Part shown: positions 1 through 7,540 of the stretch, piece by piece
Numbering within the stretch: position 1 is the first letter of the stretch
Layout: every line of letters begins with the position of its first letter
Origin: a virus
Virus record (IMG/VR): IMGVR_UViG_3300031886_000050
Span: 1-22,381 of that record
Strand: one strand, 5' to 3'
Length of the DNA: 22,381 nucleotides
Program-made: the position numbers and the translations under genes
The notes under the pieces: generated by a model
What the model saw: the letters and a program-made list of their open reading frames with translations, nothing else
Databases searched by the model: none
Told to the model about the DNA's origin: nothing

Positions 1-198
1 TTTGTTCTTGCTTTTAACTACTTTTAATGTAGGTATAGCTGCAAGCAGCTTTTCTATATTAGCTTTTGCTGTAAGCATATTGTTCATATCAAAAGCAGCA
101 CCATGAATATTTCTTCCAGTGCCAATTACTTTTATAATTGCCTCTATACTTATATTAAGCTTTTCTAAAGCTAATACTAATTTTGCCTTGTCACTCAT
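1..198 (-). CDS. Hypothetical protein, 3' end outside window
   Basis: The frame is open from an ATG at 198-196 to the left edge, giving at least 66 residues. It begins MSDKAKLVLALEKLNIS and contains a Gly-Thr-Gly-Arg-Asn segment followed by Ala/Leu-rich helix-like sequence. Its start overlaps the stop of the next upstream gene in an ATGA arrangement, which points to translational coupling in the leftward late operon. I do not recognise the family. It lies distal to portal, so a head-assembly or virion role is possible by position only. Confidence 0.7.
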   Translation of the reverse strand, partial: MSDKAKLVLALEKLNISIEAIIKVIGTGRNIHGAAFDMNNMLTAKANIEKLLAAIPTLKVVKSKNK

Positions 199-524
199 TC
201 ATCTGTCTCCCGGCTTTGTTTTTCTTGTTGGACTTTATTGTCCTTTGCGATAATAGCTTTATCTATATTGTTCATTACCGCACCCTGACTTATAGCTAAC
301 TTATAGATAAACTCTCTACGTTCTGTTTCATAGTGCTTAGTACTTAACCACTCTTGAAAAAGATTATTGAGTATATCTTCAGTTACCATTGTCATAGTAT
401 CTTTTATCTCAGTACACTGATATCCTTTATTAAGGACTCTCTGTGCATCATCATATGGTGATACTTTTTTTGGTTTACCACTGTCCCCAACTTTATAAGC
501 TGGTTGTCTTTTATAATTACTCAT
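195..524 (-). CDS. Hypothetical 109-aa protein of the packaging/head operon
   Basis: A charged soluble protein of 109 residues. The N-terminus is basic (KRQPAYKVGDSGKPKK) and the C-terminal 20 residues are rich in Lys, Gln and Glu. The middle (about residues 25-90) looks helical. No motif is recognised. It overlaps the following gene by four bases (ATGA), and a short gap separates it from the 56-aa gene before it, so it is co-translated with its neighbours. The N-terminal KVGDSGKPKK faintly recalls the SGNPKGR motif of the TerS candidate at 4993-5367, but this is too short to claim homology. Confidence 0.75.
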   Translation of the reverse strand: MSNYKRQPAYKVGDSGKPKKVSPYDDAQRVLNKGYQCTEIKDTMTMVTEDILNNLFQEWLSTKHYETERREFIYKLAISQGAVMNNIDKAIIAKDNKVQQEKQSRETDE

Positions 525-532
525 CAGTCATC

Positions 533-703
533 TCACATGTTATTATGTTCGTCTATAGTTATCTTTTTAAAACCTAGATCTTGTAATATTCCTAGAGTTT
601 TTAAAGCTGCTGTTGAACTTAGAATAATTTCTAAATCTTCAGTTTCTGTTGCAAGCTCTGCAATTCTATCAATAGCCTCCGATATTTCCATTCGCTTGTC
701 CAT
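533..703 (-). CDS. Small hypothetical protein, 56 aa
   Basis: The reading frame begins MDKRMEISEAIDRIAELATE and ends DEHNNM. The ATG is at 703-701, with an alternative in-frame ATG at 691-689 preceded by ATATCGGA. It overlaps the 3' end of the portal gene by 35 bases and ends nine bases before the start of the next gene. The composition is acidic and helix-forming (EIILSSTAALKTLGILQDL). It fills an otherwise unexplained gap in a tightly packed operon, which is the main support. No family recognised. Confidence 0.6.
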   Translation of the reverse strand: MDKRMEISEAIDRIAELATETEDLEIILSSTAALKTLGILQDLGFKKITIDEHNNM

Positions 704-2897
704 TTTGCATTCCTTGCTGTTGCATCATCTGTTGTTGCATCATTTGCTGCTGCATCATTTGTTCAGCCTCTTCTTTATCTCTCTCTTCTGAATCCTGATA
801 CAAGGATAAAAAGTCAACAGGAATTTTTGTAGGTATTTCTGCTCCTTCTGTTCCTTCTGCTTTCACTTTAAGTTCCGCCCACTCTCTGTTTGATTCATCG
901 TTTGCCTGCAATAATTGACGTTTGTTGTCAATCTTCTTATTATCAGACTCTGCACGTATCAAACTGATGTTGGCTTCTTTGGTTGCAATATCCAATTTTA
1001 TTGCAGCCTGTTCAGCTTGTTCTTGTAAATCTTCTTTTTGTTGTTTCTTTTGTGAAGCTTGTTGTTGTTCTTGCTGAAACTCTGGTGTAGCTGGATCGTT
1101 CAAGAATCTAGTAGGATCCATACCCATATTCTTTAAAATATCCAATGCCAAGTTATAAGAGGACATAGGATTTATATAAGACTCTGATGTTGGGCTTTGA
1201 GCCATTTGTGGAAGTAGTTGAGTTAATTGTAATAATTTCTCAGCCAAGGATTGATTGGAGTTTTCTCCAATGTTCGCTTGGATATCTAAATCCATATTTG
1301 ATGGCATCATTTGTAACTCCTGTGGAGATATTGATGCATATCCTTGGTCTGTTTTATACATACTTGGATTTTTAAGATTGCTTTTCATCTCTCTCAGAAC
1401 TCCTCGACATAAATCTTTAATACCAGTCTCTACAAATCTACGGGCAATATGCTCAATTCTTATTTGAGCTGCATTCTGTGCTCCCGTCATTTTCTGTTCT
1501 GAGTTTCCTGATACATATAATGTATCGTTTAATCCCATTGCAGTTTTGCTAAGCCCAGTAGATTGCTCTTTTTGTAGCCCCAGGAATTCCAATATACCTG
1601 CAGTTCCAGTGCTCATTGGCTCTGGCTGGAGTTGTTGTACAGCTGCAGCAGGGTTTCCATTAGTAGGAATAATCTGTTTTGGAACTGGATTTTGTAAAGC
1701 TTGAAAGTCTACAACATTAGGATCTGCTAAAGTTCTGCCATAGTTGCTGAAATATACATTCTCTACAAATCCTCTAAGAATTGCTGTAGTTGCTTGTGTC
1801 TGTGGGCGAGCCATATCAAGAAGAGATAGTCCGTAAAACTCATGTGGAATCTCTATTGGGTTTAATACTGCCACAGGAACATATGCCACATCATCTTCTT
1901 CTAAGATTGTGTTTCCAGCTTTAATAACATGTTTAAGTTCTGCAATACCATCGCCATCTCTGTCTGTTCTAATCCAGCATTCAATAACTGTAATACTAAT
2001 ATTCGCTTCGTCTTCATCGTCATCATTGTTAGTTAACCAGTTTGTAATGCCAGCAGCATCCTTTCTAGCAAATGATTCATAAGACCAATCAGAACTTCTA
2101 ACGGTTGCCTCTTCACCAATTTCATTGAAGTCTATATCAAGATCAGACCATGTTCGTCTGACATCAGAACGAGTCATTTCTGTAACAATACCGATAAAGG
2201 TTGCATCAGTTACAGATGAAGCTGCTCTGTCAATAAGAAAAGATTCTGGTGCAATATTACGAAGCTTTACTCCGGATTTATCTATCTTTCTACGAAGTCT
2301 TACATCTACAAATTTAACTGGAGTAGTTCCGTCTGCCTCCATTGTAAGCTCTTCTAAAATATTTAAGTCTCCAACAACCTCTATATCAGGGTCTGCTAAA
2401 AGTTGGTCCAATACGTCTTGGTTTATTTCTTCATATTCTTCTACAACATAGTCATATTGTTCTTCCCAACCCCATGTAAGAGCACTATTGCCGAACACAA
2501 CTGCTGATTTAAGCCAAGTAGATAGCTTTGACCATCCATCTGGATTAGAGTTGAATAAACAATAGTTAACAACATCCGATGCAATTTGAGACGCTTTAAC
2601 TGCAGCCATCTCATTACCATATGGAATAAATAGTGCCAACTTATTGTTATCTAATAATAGTTTGGTCAATAGTGCAGTATATCCCTCAGCTATCTCTGCC
2701 GAGTCTGAGGATACAATTGAGCTTACGCCTTGTGGCTTTAAATCGCCTTGGGCTTCTAAGCTCATTTCATATACAGCGTTTTCTCTTCGTTTGCTGACGT
2801 CTGATGATCCAGTATAACCACCCGTAGCATTACGCATATGGCGATCAATCGACTGAATTAACATGTCATCATCAATCTTTTCGATTTTATTTTTCAT
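669..2897 (-). CDS. Phage portal (head-tail connector) protein
   Basis: A protein of about 742 residues directly downstream of the large terminase, the usual place for a portal. Portal dodecamers form the DNA entry channel of the capsid and dock the terminase. The N-terminal third contains helix-rich sequence with LLTKLLLDNNKLALFIPYGN and a Trp-rich segment (WLKSAVVFGNSALTWGWEEQY) typical of long podovirus portals. Residues after about 440 are rich in Gln and Ala and fit the helical barrel. The C-terminus is low complexity, with three repeats of a Met-Met-Gln-Gln-Gln unit followed by a Gly/Asn tail, encoded at about 709-770. I start at the ATG at 2897; a GTG two codons upstream at 2903 is the alternative. 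The identification rests on length, position and general sequence character rather than a single signature motif. Confidence 0.85.
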   Translation of the reverse strand: MKNKIEKIDDDMLIQSIDRHMRNATGGYTGSSDVSKRRENAVYEMSLEAQGDLKPQGVSSIVSSDSAEIAEGYTALLTKLLLDNNKLALFIPYGNEMAAVKASQIASDVVNYCLFNSNPDGWSKLSTWLKSAVVFGNSALTWGWEEQYDYVVEEYEEINQDVLDQLLADPDIEVVGDLNILEELTMEADGTTPVKFVDVRLRRKIDKSGVKLRNIAPESFLIDRAASSVTDATFIGIVTEMTRSDVRRTWSDLDIDFNEIGEEATVRSSDWSYESFARKDAAGITNWLTNNDDDEDEANISITVIECWIRTDRDGDGIAELKHVIKAGNTILEEDDVAYVPVAVLNPIEIPHEFYGLSLLDMARPQTQATTAILRGFVENVYFSNYGRTLADPNVVDFQALQNPVPKQIIPTNGNPAAAVQQLQPEPMSTGTAGILEFLGLQKEQSTGLSKTAMGLNDTLYVSGNSEQKMTGAQNAAQIRIEHIARRFVETGIKDLCRGVLREMKSNLKNPSMYKTDQGYASISPQELQMMPSNMDLDIQANIGENSNQSLAEKLLQLTQLLPQMAQSPTSESYINPMSSYNLALDILKNMGMDPTRFLNDPATPEFQQEQQQASQKKQQKEDLQEQAEQAAIKLDIATKEANISLIRAESDNKKIDNKRQLLQANDESNREWAELKVKAEGTEGAEIPTKIPVDFLSLYQDSEERDKEEAEQMMQQQMMQQQMMQQQGMQNGQANGNIGGY

Positions 2898-2912
2898 TCT
2901 CACTCTCTCTAG

Positions 2913-4547
2913 TTATAACCATTTAGTTTCTGGTTGAGTATATAGTGTATTCATCTCTCCCCAACTAAATGATTTGTTGGTTAAAGCATGACCATGTGTT
3001 CTATAAACTTCACAAGCAATAGCTAATGACATTACCATATCATCATAATGACCGGTTGAAGCTTCCGCTTTACCACTCTCTGTAACAATAAAGTTTCTAA
3101 GTTCGTCCAATACCAAACTACAAGGAATCAAGATATCCTCGTCCTCAATCATTCTTCTAAGATTGGATATGATTGGAGGTCTGGTAGCGACTGTTGTCTT
3201 GAACCCAAGATGGGTAACATTGTCGCCTGCAGTATTAGCAGTTTTCTTTTGTTGATATATATTCGGATAATTCATACCGAATATTTGTTGTACTGTGGCT
3301 AAACCGACAGCATTACTTTCAGGACAGATCAGGGCATTGTTATACCATCTGCCCAAATAGAACAATAGTTTCCCATATCTAACAGGGTCTATTCTATTGC
3401 TTCTATATATAGCACAAATCTCTCTATCCTTATTAAGGACAGTTGCAACTGAATAGTCGCCCCTGACTCCAAGTGCTACATCAGCACCAATGATATATTT
3501 CTGTTCTCTCTCTGGTGCTTCCCAAATTTTTAAGCTCCCTTCTTGCCCTTCATCAAAAGAGCTAAACGCTTCGTTGAACTCTCGAATAGATTCTGGAGCA
3601 TAGGGAACATATTTGTCAAGGGTTTCCTTACTGAAGACTGAAGAACCTGATTGTATGAAAGATTCTTCCGCAGTAAAAGGATACTCTTGTTTAAACGTTG
3701 AGCTTGAAGTTTCAGATATTTTAATCCGTCTCCAATATATTTGCCCATTGGTAAGTTCATATTTTTCCTTTAATTTCTGTTCATCCAGAGTCAATTCAAT
3801 ATTGTCTGGAGGATTTAATGTATATTCGTCCTGTAGATACCAAGGTACAAACAGAGGGCTGAATATTCCTTCACCCTTCTCTGCCTTATTCCATAGATCG
3901 TAATAGACTCCTTGAGCACCGTGAGAGGTACTATTAATTATAATAATGCTTCCTTTCTGTAGTGCAATAGACTGGAACATACCAGCAAGGATTCTTTCAC
4001 CTTGCAGCCAGAACGCAGCCTCATCAGCCAGAAGGCAAGTGTTTGTTGTTCCTCTTCCCGGGTTGTCTGCTCCTGCAGTCCATACTCGGTACTTACTCCC
4101 ATTGCCCTTAAAGCCCATTTCTCGGACATTAGATTTGTCCAGTATCGGCTGTATCTCTTTTGGAAGCTCTGCCCAGAATGTCTGGGACATGCTAAAGATA
4201 CTTTCCGTGGTCGGCTTGTCAAGCGATATAATTACCGCTTTGGTATTACCATAGAACAAAGCTCTATGAAAGATATAGGCAGAACTGATTGTTGAGAATC
4301 CAGCCTGTCTATACTTCGAGATAATCAATCTGACATATCCCGCTTCTTTCATTTGTTTGTTGAGTTGCTCAAGAACTAACTTCTGAGCACTATTAACATC
4401 TAGTGGTATCAATCCTAGTGAGGCATCTTTCGGATATATTTTCAGGCATTCGCTAAAGAACGCCTCTGGGTTTTCTTTCCAGAACTCCCACCTCTTCCGC
4501 TTTTCAAGTTCAACAATCAGCTTAGCGGCTTCTTTGGTATTTCCCAT
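2913..4547 (-). CDS. terL: Terminase large subunit (ATPase and nuclease)
   Basis: The packaging motor: its N-terminal ATPase drives DNA into the procapsid and its C-terminal RNase H-like nuclease cuts concatemers. The ATP-binding loop is KYRQAGFST (residues 78-86), a Walker A variant of the R-Q-x-G-x-S/T kind seen in phage terminases. Walker B is LLADEAAFW (172-180), ending in the catalytic acid. The nuclease centre has Asp355 in IIGADVALG, Glu410 in CPESNAVG and Asp502/Asp503 in GHYDDMV. At 544 residues it is full length. It lies one base after the 144-aa gene, so translation is probably coupled, since its own Shine-Dalgarno is poor. Portal follows directly. Confidence 0.95.
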   Translation of the reverse strand: MGNTKEAAKLIVELEKRKRWEFWKENPEAFFSECLKIYPKDASLGLIPLDVNSAQKLVLEQLNKQMKEAGYVRLIISKYRQAGFSTISSAYIFHRALFYGNTKAVIISLDKPTTESIFSMSQTFWAELPKEIQPILDKSNVREMGFKGNGSKYRVWTAGADNPGRGTTNTCLLADEAAFWLQGERILAGMFQSIALQKGSIIIINSTSHGAQGVYYDLWNKAEKGEGIFSPLFVPWYLQDEYTLNPPDNIELTLDEQKLKEKYELTNGQIYWRRIKISETSSSTFKQEYPFTAEESFIQSGSSVFSKETLDKYVPYAPESIREFNEAFSSFDEGQEGSLKIWEAPEREQKYIIGADVALGVRGDYSVATVLNKDREICAIYRSNRIDPVRYGKLLFYLGRWYNNALICPESNAVGLATVQQIFGMNYPNIYQQKKTANTAGDNVTHLGFKTTVATRPPIISNLRRMIEDEDILIPCSLVLDELRNFIVTESGKAEASTGHYDDMVMSLAIACEVYRTHGHALTNKSFSWGEMNTLYTQPETKWL

Positions 4548-4548
4548 A

Positions 4549-4983
4549 TTATGTTACCCAGTTTCCTGCTTTGCCTTGTAATAATTGATTATAATAGTCA
4601 TTAAATTCTGGTCGTGTTGTTGGTTCTTGACTAGGCTCTCCCCAGAACTTCCACGATGGTCTTATATATTCCATGTCTTTAACATTATTCCAAAGTCCTT
4701 CTTTTGATATTCCTCCAAAAGCAGGAGTGTTTTTCCAACCTCCCATATAGTCCATCTGATCTTGAGTTAATTCCGCTAGCTGAATTCCTGATGGATTTAA
4801 AGGTCCATTCATAGTTAATTGCTGTAACATATTAGGATCGTTTAAAGGTTTGCCATCGTTCCAAAACATTTCAGGTGGATTTTGTTTAAAGGGTTTTGGT
4901 TCATTTGGAAAATTGGGATTCATCCATCTTCCTCCCCCGTATAGAGGTCCTTTTCTATCTTGATGTGGATTTCCTGTATACAT
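4549..4983 (-). CDS. Hypothetical protein between TerS candidate and TerL
   Basis: 144 residues, rich in Pro, Asn, Gly and Trp, with long segments that look extended or disordered (for example FPNEPKPFKQNPPEMFWNDG). No membrane segment, signal peptide or catalytic motif is visible. An ATTAGGAGAATAAT sequence just upstream gives a good ribosome site. Its place between the small and large terminase candidates suggests a packaging-associated or virion protein, but I do not recognise it. Confidence 0.8.
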   Translation of the reverse strand: MYTGNPHQDRKGPLYGGGRWMNPNFPNEPKPFKQNPPEMFWNDGKPLNDPNMLQQLTMNGPLNPSGIQLAELTQDQMDYMGGWKNTPAFGGISKEGLWNNVKDMEYIRPSWKFWGEPSQEPTTRPEFNDYYNQLLQGKAGNWVT

Positions 4984-4992
4984 ATTATTCTC

Positions 4993-5367
4993 CTAATGTT
5001 TTGCTGTGCCTTTAGAATCAGCTTTCGTGAGCTCTAATAGACGAGTCATCAAATCTTCTTCCGACATATCTTCAACCTTATCCTCATTCGCAGTCTTTGC
5101 ATCCTGAGTAGGTTCAATATATTTATTGGCTTCAGTAATAGCTTTAATAGCCATAGCATCCCCATTCGTAGTCGATTGAGCAAACTGACGCTGAGCTATC
5201 ATCGCAAGCATCTCTCCGGGAGATATACCAGCGATCTCTTCAAAAGCCTCTTTGGTTAATTTTAATTTATTTTTTGCACCAAGAGGGCGTCCTTTAGGAT
5301 TTCCAGACTCCCCCGGCTTCCATGCATATTTCCTTAAGTGCCCTGCCGGATCTTCTTTGTTTGGCAT
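4993..5367 (-). CDS. Candidate small terminase subunit (DUF5681-like N-terminus)
   Basis: 124 residues. The N-terminus carries WKPGESGNPKGRPLGAKNK (residues 16-34), matching the W-x-P-G-x-SGNP-x-GR-P-x-G-x-x-N-K signature of DUF5681-type phage proteins, which are often encoded beside TerL. The middle has a helix-rich segment (KEAFEEIAGISPGEMLAMIA), and the C-terminus is acidic then basic. Small terminase subunits recognise the packaging site on DNA and hand it to TerL. Position (two genes upstream of TerL), size and basic motif support the call. It remains an inference because TerS proteins diverge strongly and no helix-turn-helix is obvious. Confidence 0.6.
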   Translation of the reverse strand: MPNKEDPAGHLRKYAWKPGESGNPKGRPLGAKNKLKLTKEAFEEIAGISPGEMLAMIAQRQFAQSTTNGDAMAIKAITEANKYIEPTQDAKTANEDKVEDMSEEDLMTRLLELTKADSKGTAKH

Positions 5368-5369
5368 AG

Positions 5370-5570
5370 TTACTCCTCTTCGTAAGTTCCAATACCCACG
5401 CCTTCTTCTATCTTTTCAAGGCTGGAACCCAATTCTGTTGTAAGGACTTCTTCTATAGATACATCAGAATTATTTTTGGCATAAGGTTTGTCAGTTGCTG
5501 AGTCTATACCCTTGCCGAAAAATATTTCAGTTAATGTTGGTAATTTTTGAAGGCTTGTTAATGTAGTCAT
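5370..5570 (-). CDS. Small hypothetical protein, 66 aa
   Basis: A 66-residue reading frame starting MTTLTSLQKLPTLTEIFFGK and ending in an acidic Glu-rich tail (GIGTYEEE). It lies two bases before the TerS candidate and five bases after the 236-aa gene, so it fills an operon gap exactly. No family recognised. The amphipathic N-terminus and acidic tail could suit a virion or scaffold-like role, but there is no direct support. Confidence 0.65.
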   Translation of the reverse strand: MTTLTSLQKLPTLTEIFFGKGIDSATDKPYAKNNSDVSIEEVLTTELGSSLEKIEEGVGIGTYEEE

Positions 5571-5575
5571 CTTGC

Positions 5576-6286
5576 TTACCAGTCTCTTTTAAAAGAGTCT
5601 GTCCATTTTTGCCATTCTGTTCTGTCGTCAGATACAGTAATACTTCTTCCGTCTTGTAGAGGACCTCTTCTCCAATCGTCCTGATTGTTTGCATAGAATG
5701 CATCATCTATTCGTTTTTGCTCTATTGCTGCTCTCAAAGTGTCCTCTTCATACGTTTCCCACGGATAATAAGTCGTGTCTACTGGATGTTGTATCATAGC
5801 TTCCGGTCCATGAAGATCCTGTATTCCACGTCTTACCATATTTTTTCCAGCGTATGGTCCTTCAGTTATAACCGGATACCCTCTATCATCTAGAGCCGTT
5901 TTTAATCCTTGGTCCATTGCTTTGTCTTCGGTTCTAGCTGAAACTAAATCTGCTATTGTCTGAGCATGTTTTTCTGTTGGTCCTGATAATACACCTTCTG
6001 TTCCTCTAAAACCGTCTATCCAGTTTCCAACCGCATCTTTGGCTTTTCCAAAAACGTCATATTTTCCACCGAGATATCCTATACTTCCTGCAGCTAGAAC
6101 CCATGGGGGTATCATTCCAGAAGCAAGAGGTGCGTCTACTAATGTGCCTGCTTGATAAGGTAAGTTGTTTGACATTGCTTGAGGAACTATATCTCCATAA
6201 GATCTGTTTACCATGTCTTCTGTCATACCATACATATTATAATTTCCATCTCGATTTAGATAAGTATCTATACTATAATCTGCCAT
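5576..6286 (-). CDS. First gene of the leftward late operon, 236-aa hypothetical protein
   Basis: The promoter-proximal gene of the leftward unit, with a strong AAAGGAG ribosome site just before its ATG. The protein has one weak hydrophobic stretch (about residues 60-75, PPWVLAAGSIGYLGG) and is otherwise polar, with many Asp, Asn, Gly and Tyr residues. No enzyme motif is visible. The N-terminal MADYSIDTYLNRDGNYNMYG has the look of a phage structural or internal virion protein with a short membrane-active segment, which is inference only. Its leader contains the long-stem RNA structure at 6328-6452. Confidence 0.8.
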   Translation of the reverse strand: MADYSIDTYLNRDGNYNMYGMTEDMVNRSYGDIVPQAMSNNLPYQAGTLVDAPLASGMIPPWVLAAGSIGYLGGKYDVFGKAKDAVGNWIDGFRGTEGVLSGPTEKHAQTIADLVSARTEDKAMDQGLKTALDDRGYPVITEGPYAGKNMVRRGIQDLHGPEAMIQHPVDTTYYPWETYEEDTLRAAIEQKRIDDAFYANNQDDWRRGPLQDGRSITVSDDRTEWQKWTDSFKRDW

Positions 6287-6327
6287 ATTGTCTCCTTTAG
6301 TACTGTAAGTTCTTGACGTAATGAAAA

Positions 6328-6452
6328 ATCCTTTAAGACATCAATGGATTATAAGAACTTTTTGATTTCTTACTTTCCCCTTGTGTTTTAATGCACTCAA
6401 CGGAGTACCTTAATGGGCACTATCGTGAACCCATCAATGTCTTAAAGGATAT
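6328..6452 (-). promoter_or_regulatory. Long-stem structured leader of the late operon
   Basis: Perfectly complementary 14-base arms, ATCCTTTAAGACAT at 6328-6341 and its complement at 6439-6452, extend inward through two G-U pairs (on the RNA) into ATGG/CCAT, giving a 20-bp helix. The helix encloses about 85 bases with two further hairpins: ATGGG-CAC/GTG-AA-CCCAT at about 6413-6434 and ACTC/GAGT around an AACG loop near 6393-6404. It sits between the leftward promoter and the ribosome site at about 6293-6298, so it would be in the 5' leader of the late mRNA. Possible roles are mRNA stabilisation, processing or translational control. Confidence 0.6.
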
Positions 6453-6614
6453 AACATTTCTCAGCCAAGATTGTTCCTGTCAAAAATTAAATGTCTTTTA
6501 AGAGCAGGGTCGTCTGTTATAAACTCTAATGTGAACCATCTGGATCATGATGGATAATGCCCTGCATCCATATAAACGCTATTCACAAATTGCCTGTTTA
6601 TACAGCTTCGTATA

Positions 6615-6637
6615 TTTCCTATAGGGTTGGGAACAAA
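6615..6637 (-). promoter_or_regulatory. T7-like phage promoter, leftward
   Basis: Read on the minus strand, this 23-bp element has a CCCAACCCTATAGGAAA core and is identical over all 23 positions to the plus-strand element at 21197-21219. Like T7, T3 and SP6 promoters it has a TATA box directly followed by initiating G residues, with a specificity region just upstream. The predicted start is 6619. It points at the packaging genes. The opposite reading (TATAGGG, rightward) also looks promoter-like, but the leftward reading places both copies upstream of genes in the correct direction. Confidence 0.65.
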
Positions 6638-6663
6638 ATTATGGTTTTATTTTTTAGATCCTT

Positions 6664-6692
6664 TTGTCGCATATAGGTAATAAATATAGTAT
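6664..6692 (+). promoter_or_regulatory. Possible host-type early promoter
   Basis: TTGTCG (6664-6669) and TAGTAT (6687-6692) are spaced by 17 bases, each matching four of six positions of the sigma-70 boxes. It lies upstream of all rightward early genes and its hairpin-rich leader. The match is weak and AT-rich DNA yields such hits by chance, so this is only a candidate. Confidence 0.25.
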
Positions 6693-7008
6693 CTACCACC
6701 CGTAAAAATTCACACCCCCCTAACTCCTCACACCCACGTAAAGCGACCATTTTGCCTCTATAAGTCGGCAAAAAGGTAAAATGGTCGCAACAGAGCCTTG
6801 CCGAGGAGCACATCAAGAGCAGTTACAGCACGTTACCGTGGTAATTGGTAGTATCTTGACTGTTCTCATAGTACTTAAAGAGTGAGAATAGTACTTATAG
6901 TGTCACTCACCTTTACTCTCTGGTTCTTCTAGTTATCATCCTTATTCTTTCAGAATAAGCACGGGTGAATTAAAAGCACAGCATAGTGCTTCTAGTTCTC
7001 TGGTAGTG

Positions 7009-7106
7009 CAATGATAGCGTTCCTCTCATTGTATGATAATCTATTCCTACACGAAAAATAAGTGTATGGTCTTAACATAGCAATGTCTATGTCGATAACG
7101 AGGAAC
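7009..7106 (+). promoter_or_regulatory. Candidate long-range pseudoknot in the early leader
   Basis: A 6-bp hairpin CAATGA/TCATTG (7009-7014/7026-7031) has a loop ending GTTCCTC (7019-7025). This is exactly complementary to GAGGAAC at 7100-7106. The intervening bases fold into two small hairpins (TACAC/GTGTA and ACATAG/CTATGT). A competing partner, GGAACG, lies in the loop of the next hairpin, GTGGG/CCCAC at about 7113-7130. Confidence 0.4.
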
Positions 7107-7131
7107 ACCTAAGTGGGAAGGAACGCCCACT

Positions 7132-7169
7132 CCACACCCGAGCACGTGTGGTTAAACATTAAACTGCTC
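7132..7169 (+). promoter_or_regulatory. H-type pseudoknot leader, copy 1
   Basis: Stem 1 is CCACAC (7132-7137) with GTGTGG (7146-7151). Loop bases GAGCA (7140-7144) pair with TGCTC (7165-7169). The linker is 13 bases and ends AAAC, as in other copies. The ribosome site AGGAG (7186-7190) and the start of the first early gene (7197) follow. Member of the recurrent family described in the findings. Confidence 0.65.
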
Positions 7170-7196
7170 ACTTTTTTTTAACTTTAGGAGAAATAT

Positions 7197-7487
7197 ATGT
7201 TCTTAACTTGCTCACATATTATTGATTCACCAAAAGATGAGTGTTCGTATCACTCATCAGTAAATGGTAAAGTATTCATTATAGATGAATGGTCTAAAGC
7301 ATACCAATCTAAAGATACTGGTATGCTTAAGAGTATTGAAGATGACTTACTTGAATTCTTCGATATTGCTATTGAAGATATTGGTGGTACATTTGTTGCC
7401 ATCCAATACAGACACTTTGGTGACTACCATCCAGACTTCACTGGTAGTAGAGAAGAACTAAAACGTACCTTATGGTATGTAAAGTAA
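7197..7487 (+). CDS. Hypothetical 96-aa early protein
   Basis: The first gene of the rightward arm, with an AGGAG ribosome site seven bases from its ATG. The protein is acidic in the middle (SIEDDLLEFFDIAIEDIGG) and aromatic-rich near the C-terminus (IQYRHFGDYHPDF). It has Cys5 and Cys16 but no clear metal site and no membrane segment. No family recognised. First-expressed early genes of lytic phages often encode host-takeover or anti-defence proteins, and that position is the only hint of function here. Its stop codon lies inside a stem that reaches to the ribosome site of the next gene. Confidence 0.75.
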   Translation: MFLTCSHIIDSPKDECSYHSSVNGKVFIIDEWSKAYQSKDTGMLKSIEDDLLEFFDIAIEDIGGTFVAIQYRHFGDYHPDFTGSREELKRTLWYVK

Positions 7488-7534
7488 AAGTCAAGACTGT
7501 TCATTCGAGCAGTCTTTATCGTTTACTTTAGGAG
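7481..7534 (+). promoter_or_regulatory. Two-tier hairpin joining stop codon and next ribosome site
   Basis: Outer arms AAAGTAAA (7481-7488, containing the stop codon TAA) and TTTACTTT (7522-7529) form 8 bp. An inner stem AAGACTG/CAGTCTT (7493-7499/7510-7516) adds 7 bp. The structure ends one base before AGGAG (7530-7534) of the AlkB-like gene. Ribosomes terminating on the upstream gene would melt the outer stem, which could couple the two genes. Confidence 0.45.
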
Positions 7535-7540
7535 AATGTT

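Larger units (their letters stand above)
6287..7196. other. Divergent gene-free region between late and early arms
   Basis: About 910 bases separate the leftward and rightward arms. No convincing gene was found on either strand. The left part carries a phage-type promoter (6637-6615, leftward) and a leader RNA with a 20-bp stem (6328-6452). The right part holds a run of hairpins: an 11-bp arm pair at 6743-6753/6778-6788, 8 bp at 6941-6948/6952-6959, 6 bp with a six-base loop at 6974-6979/6986-6991, then a pseudoknot candidate at 7009-7106 and the canonical pseudoknot at 7132-7169 before the first early gene. C-rich sequence occurs at about 6697-6738. A direct repeat ATAGTACTTA occurs at about 6869 and 6889. 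Confidence 0.75.

Noticed and set aside
709-770. Short direct repeats resembling a small repeat array
   Set aside because: They encode the Met/Gln low-complexity tail of the portal protein (repeated MMQQQ) on the minus strand, so they are coding repeats, not a CRISPR or regulatory array.
6615-6637. Rightward reading of the 23-bp element (TATAGGG) as an early phage promoter
   Set aside because: The same reading at the second copy would fire leftward against the polymerase genes. The opposite reading fits both gene directions.
7132-7169. preQ1-I riboswitch, because of a small hairpin with an A-rich tail
   Set aside because: The long loop with its conserved C-rich and CUAG-like bases and the matching ACUA tail are missing, the loop here is too short, and nine copies in one phage would be unexpected.
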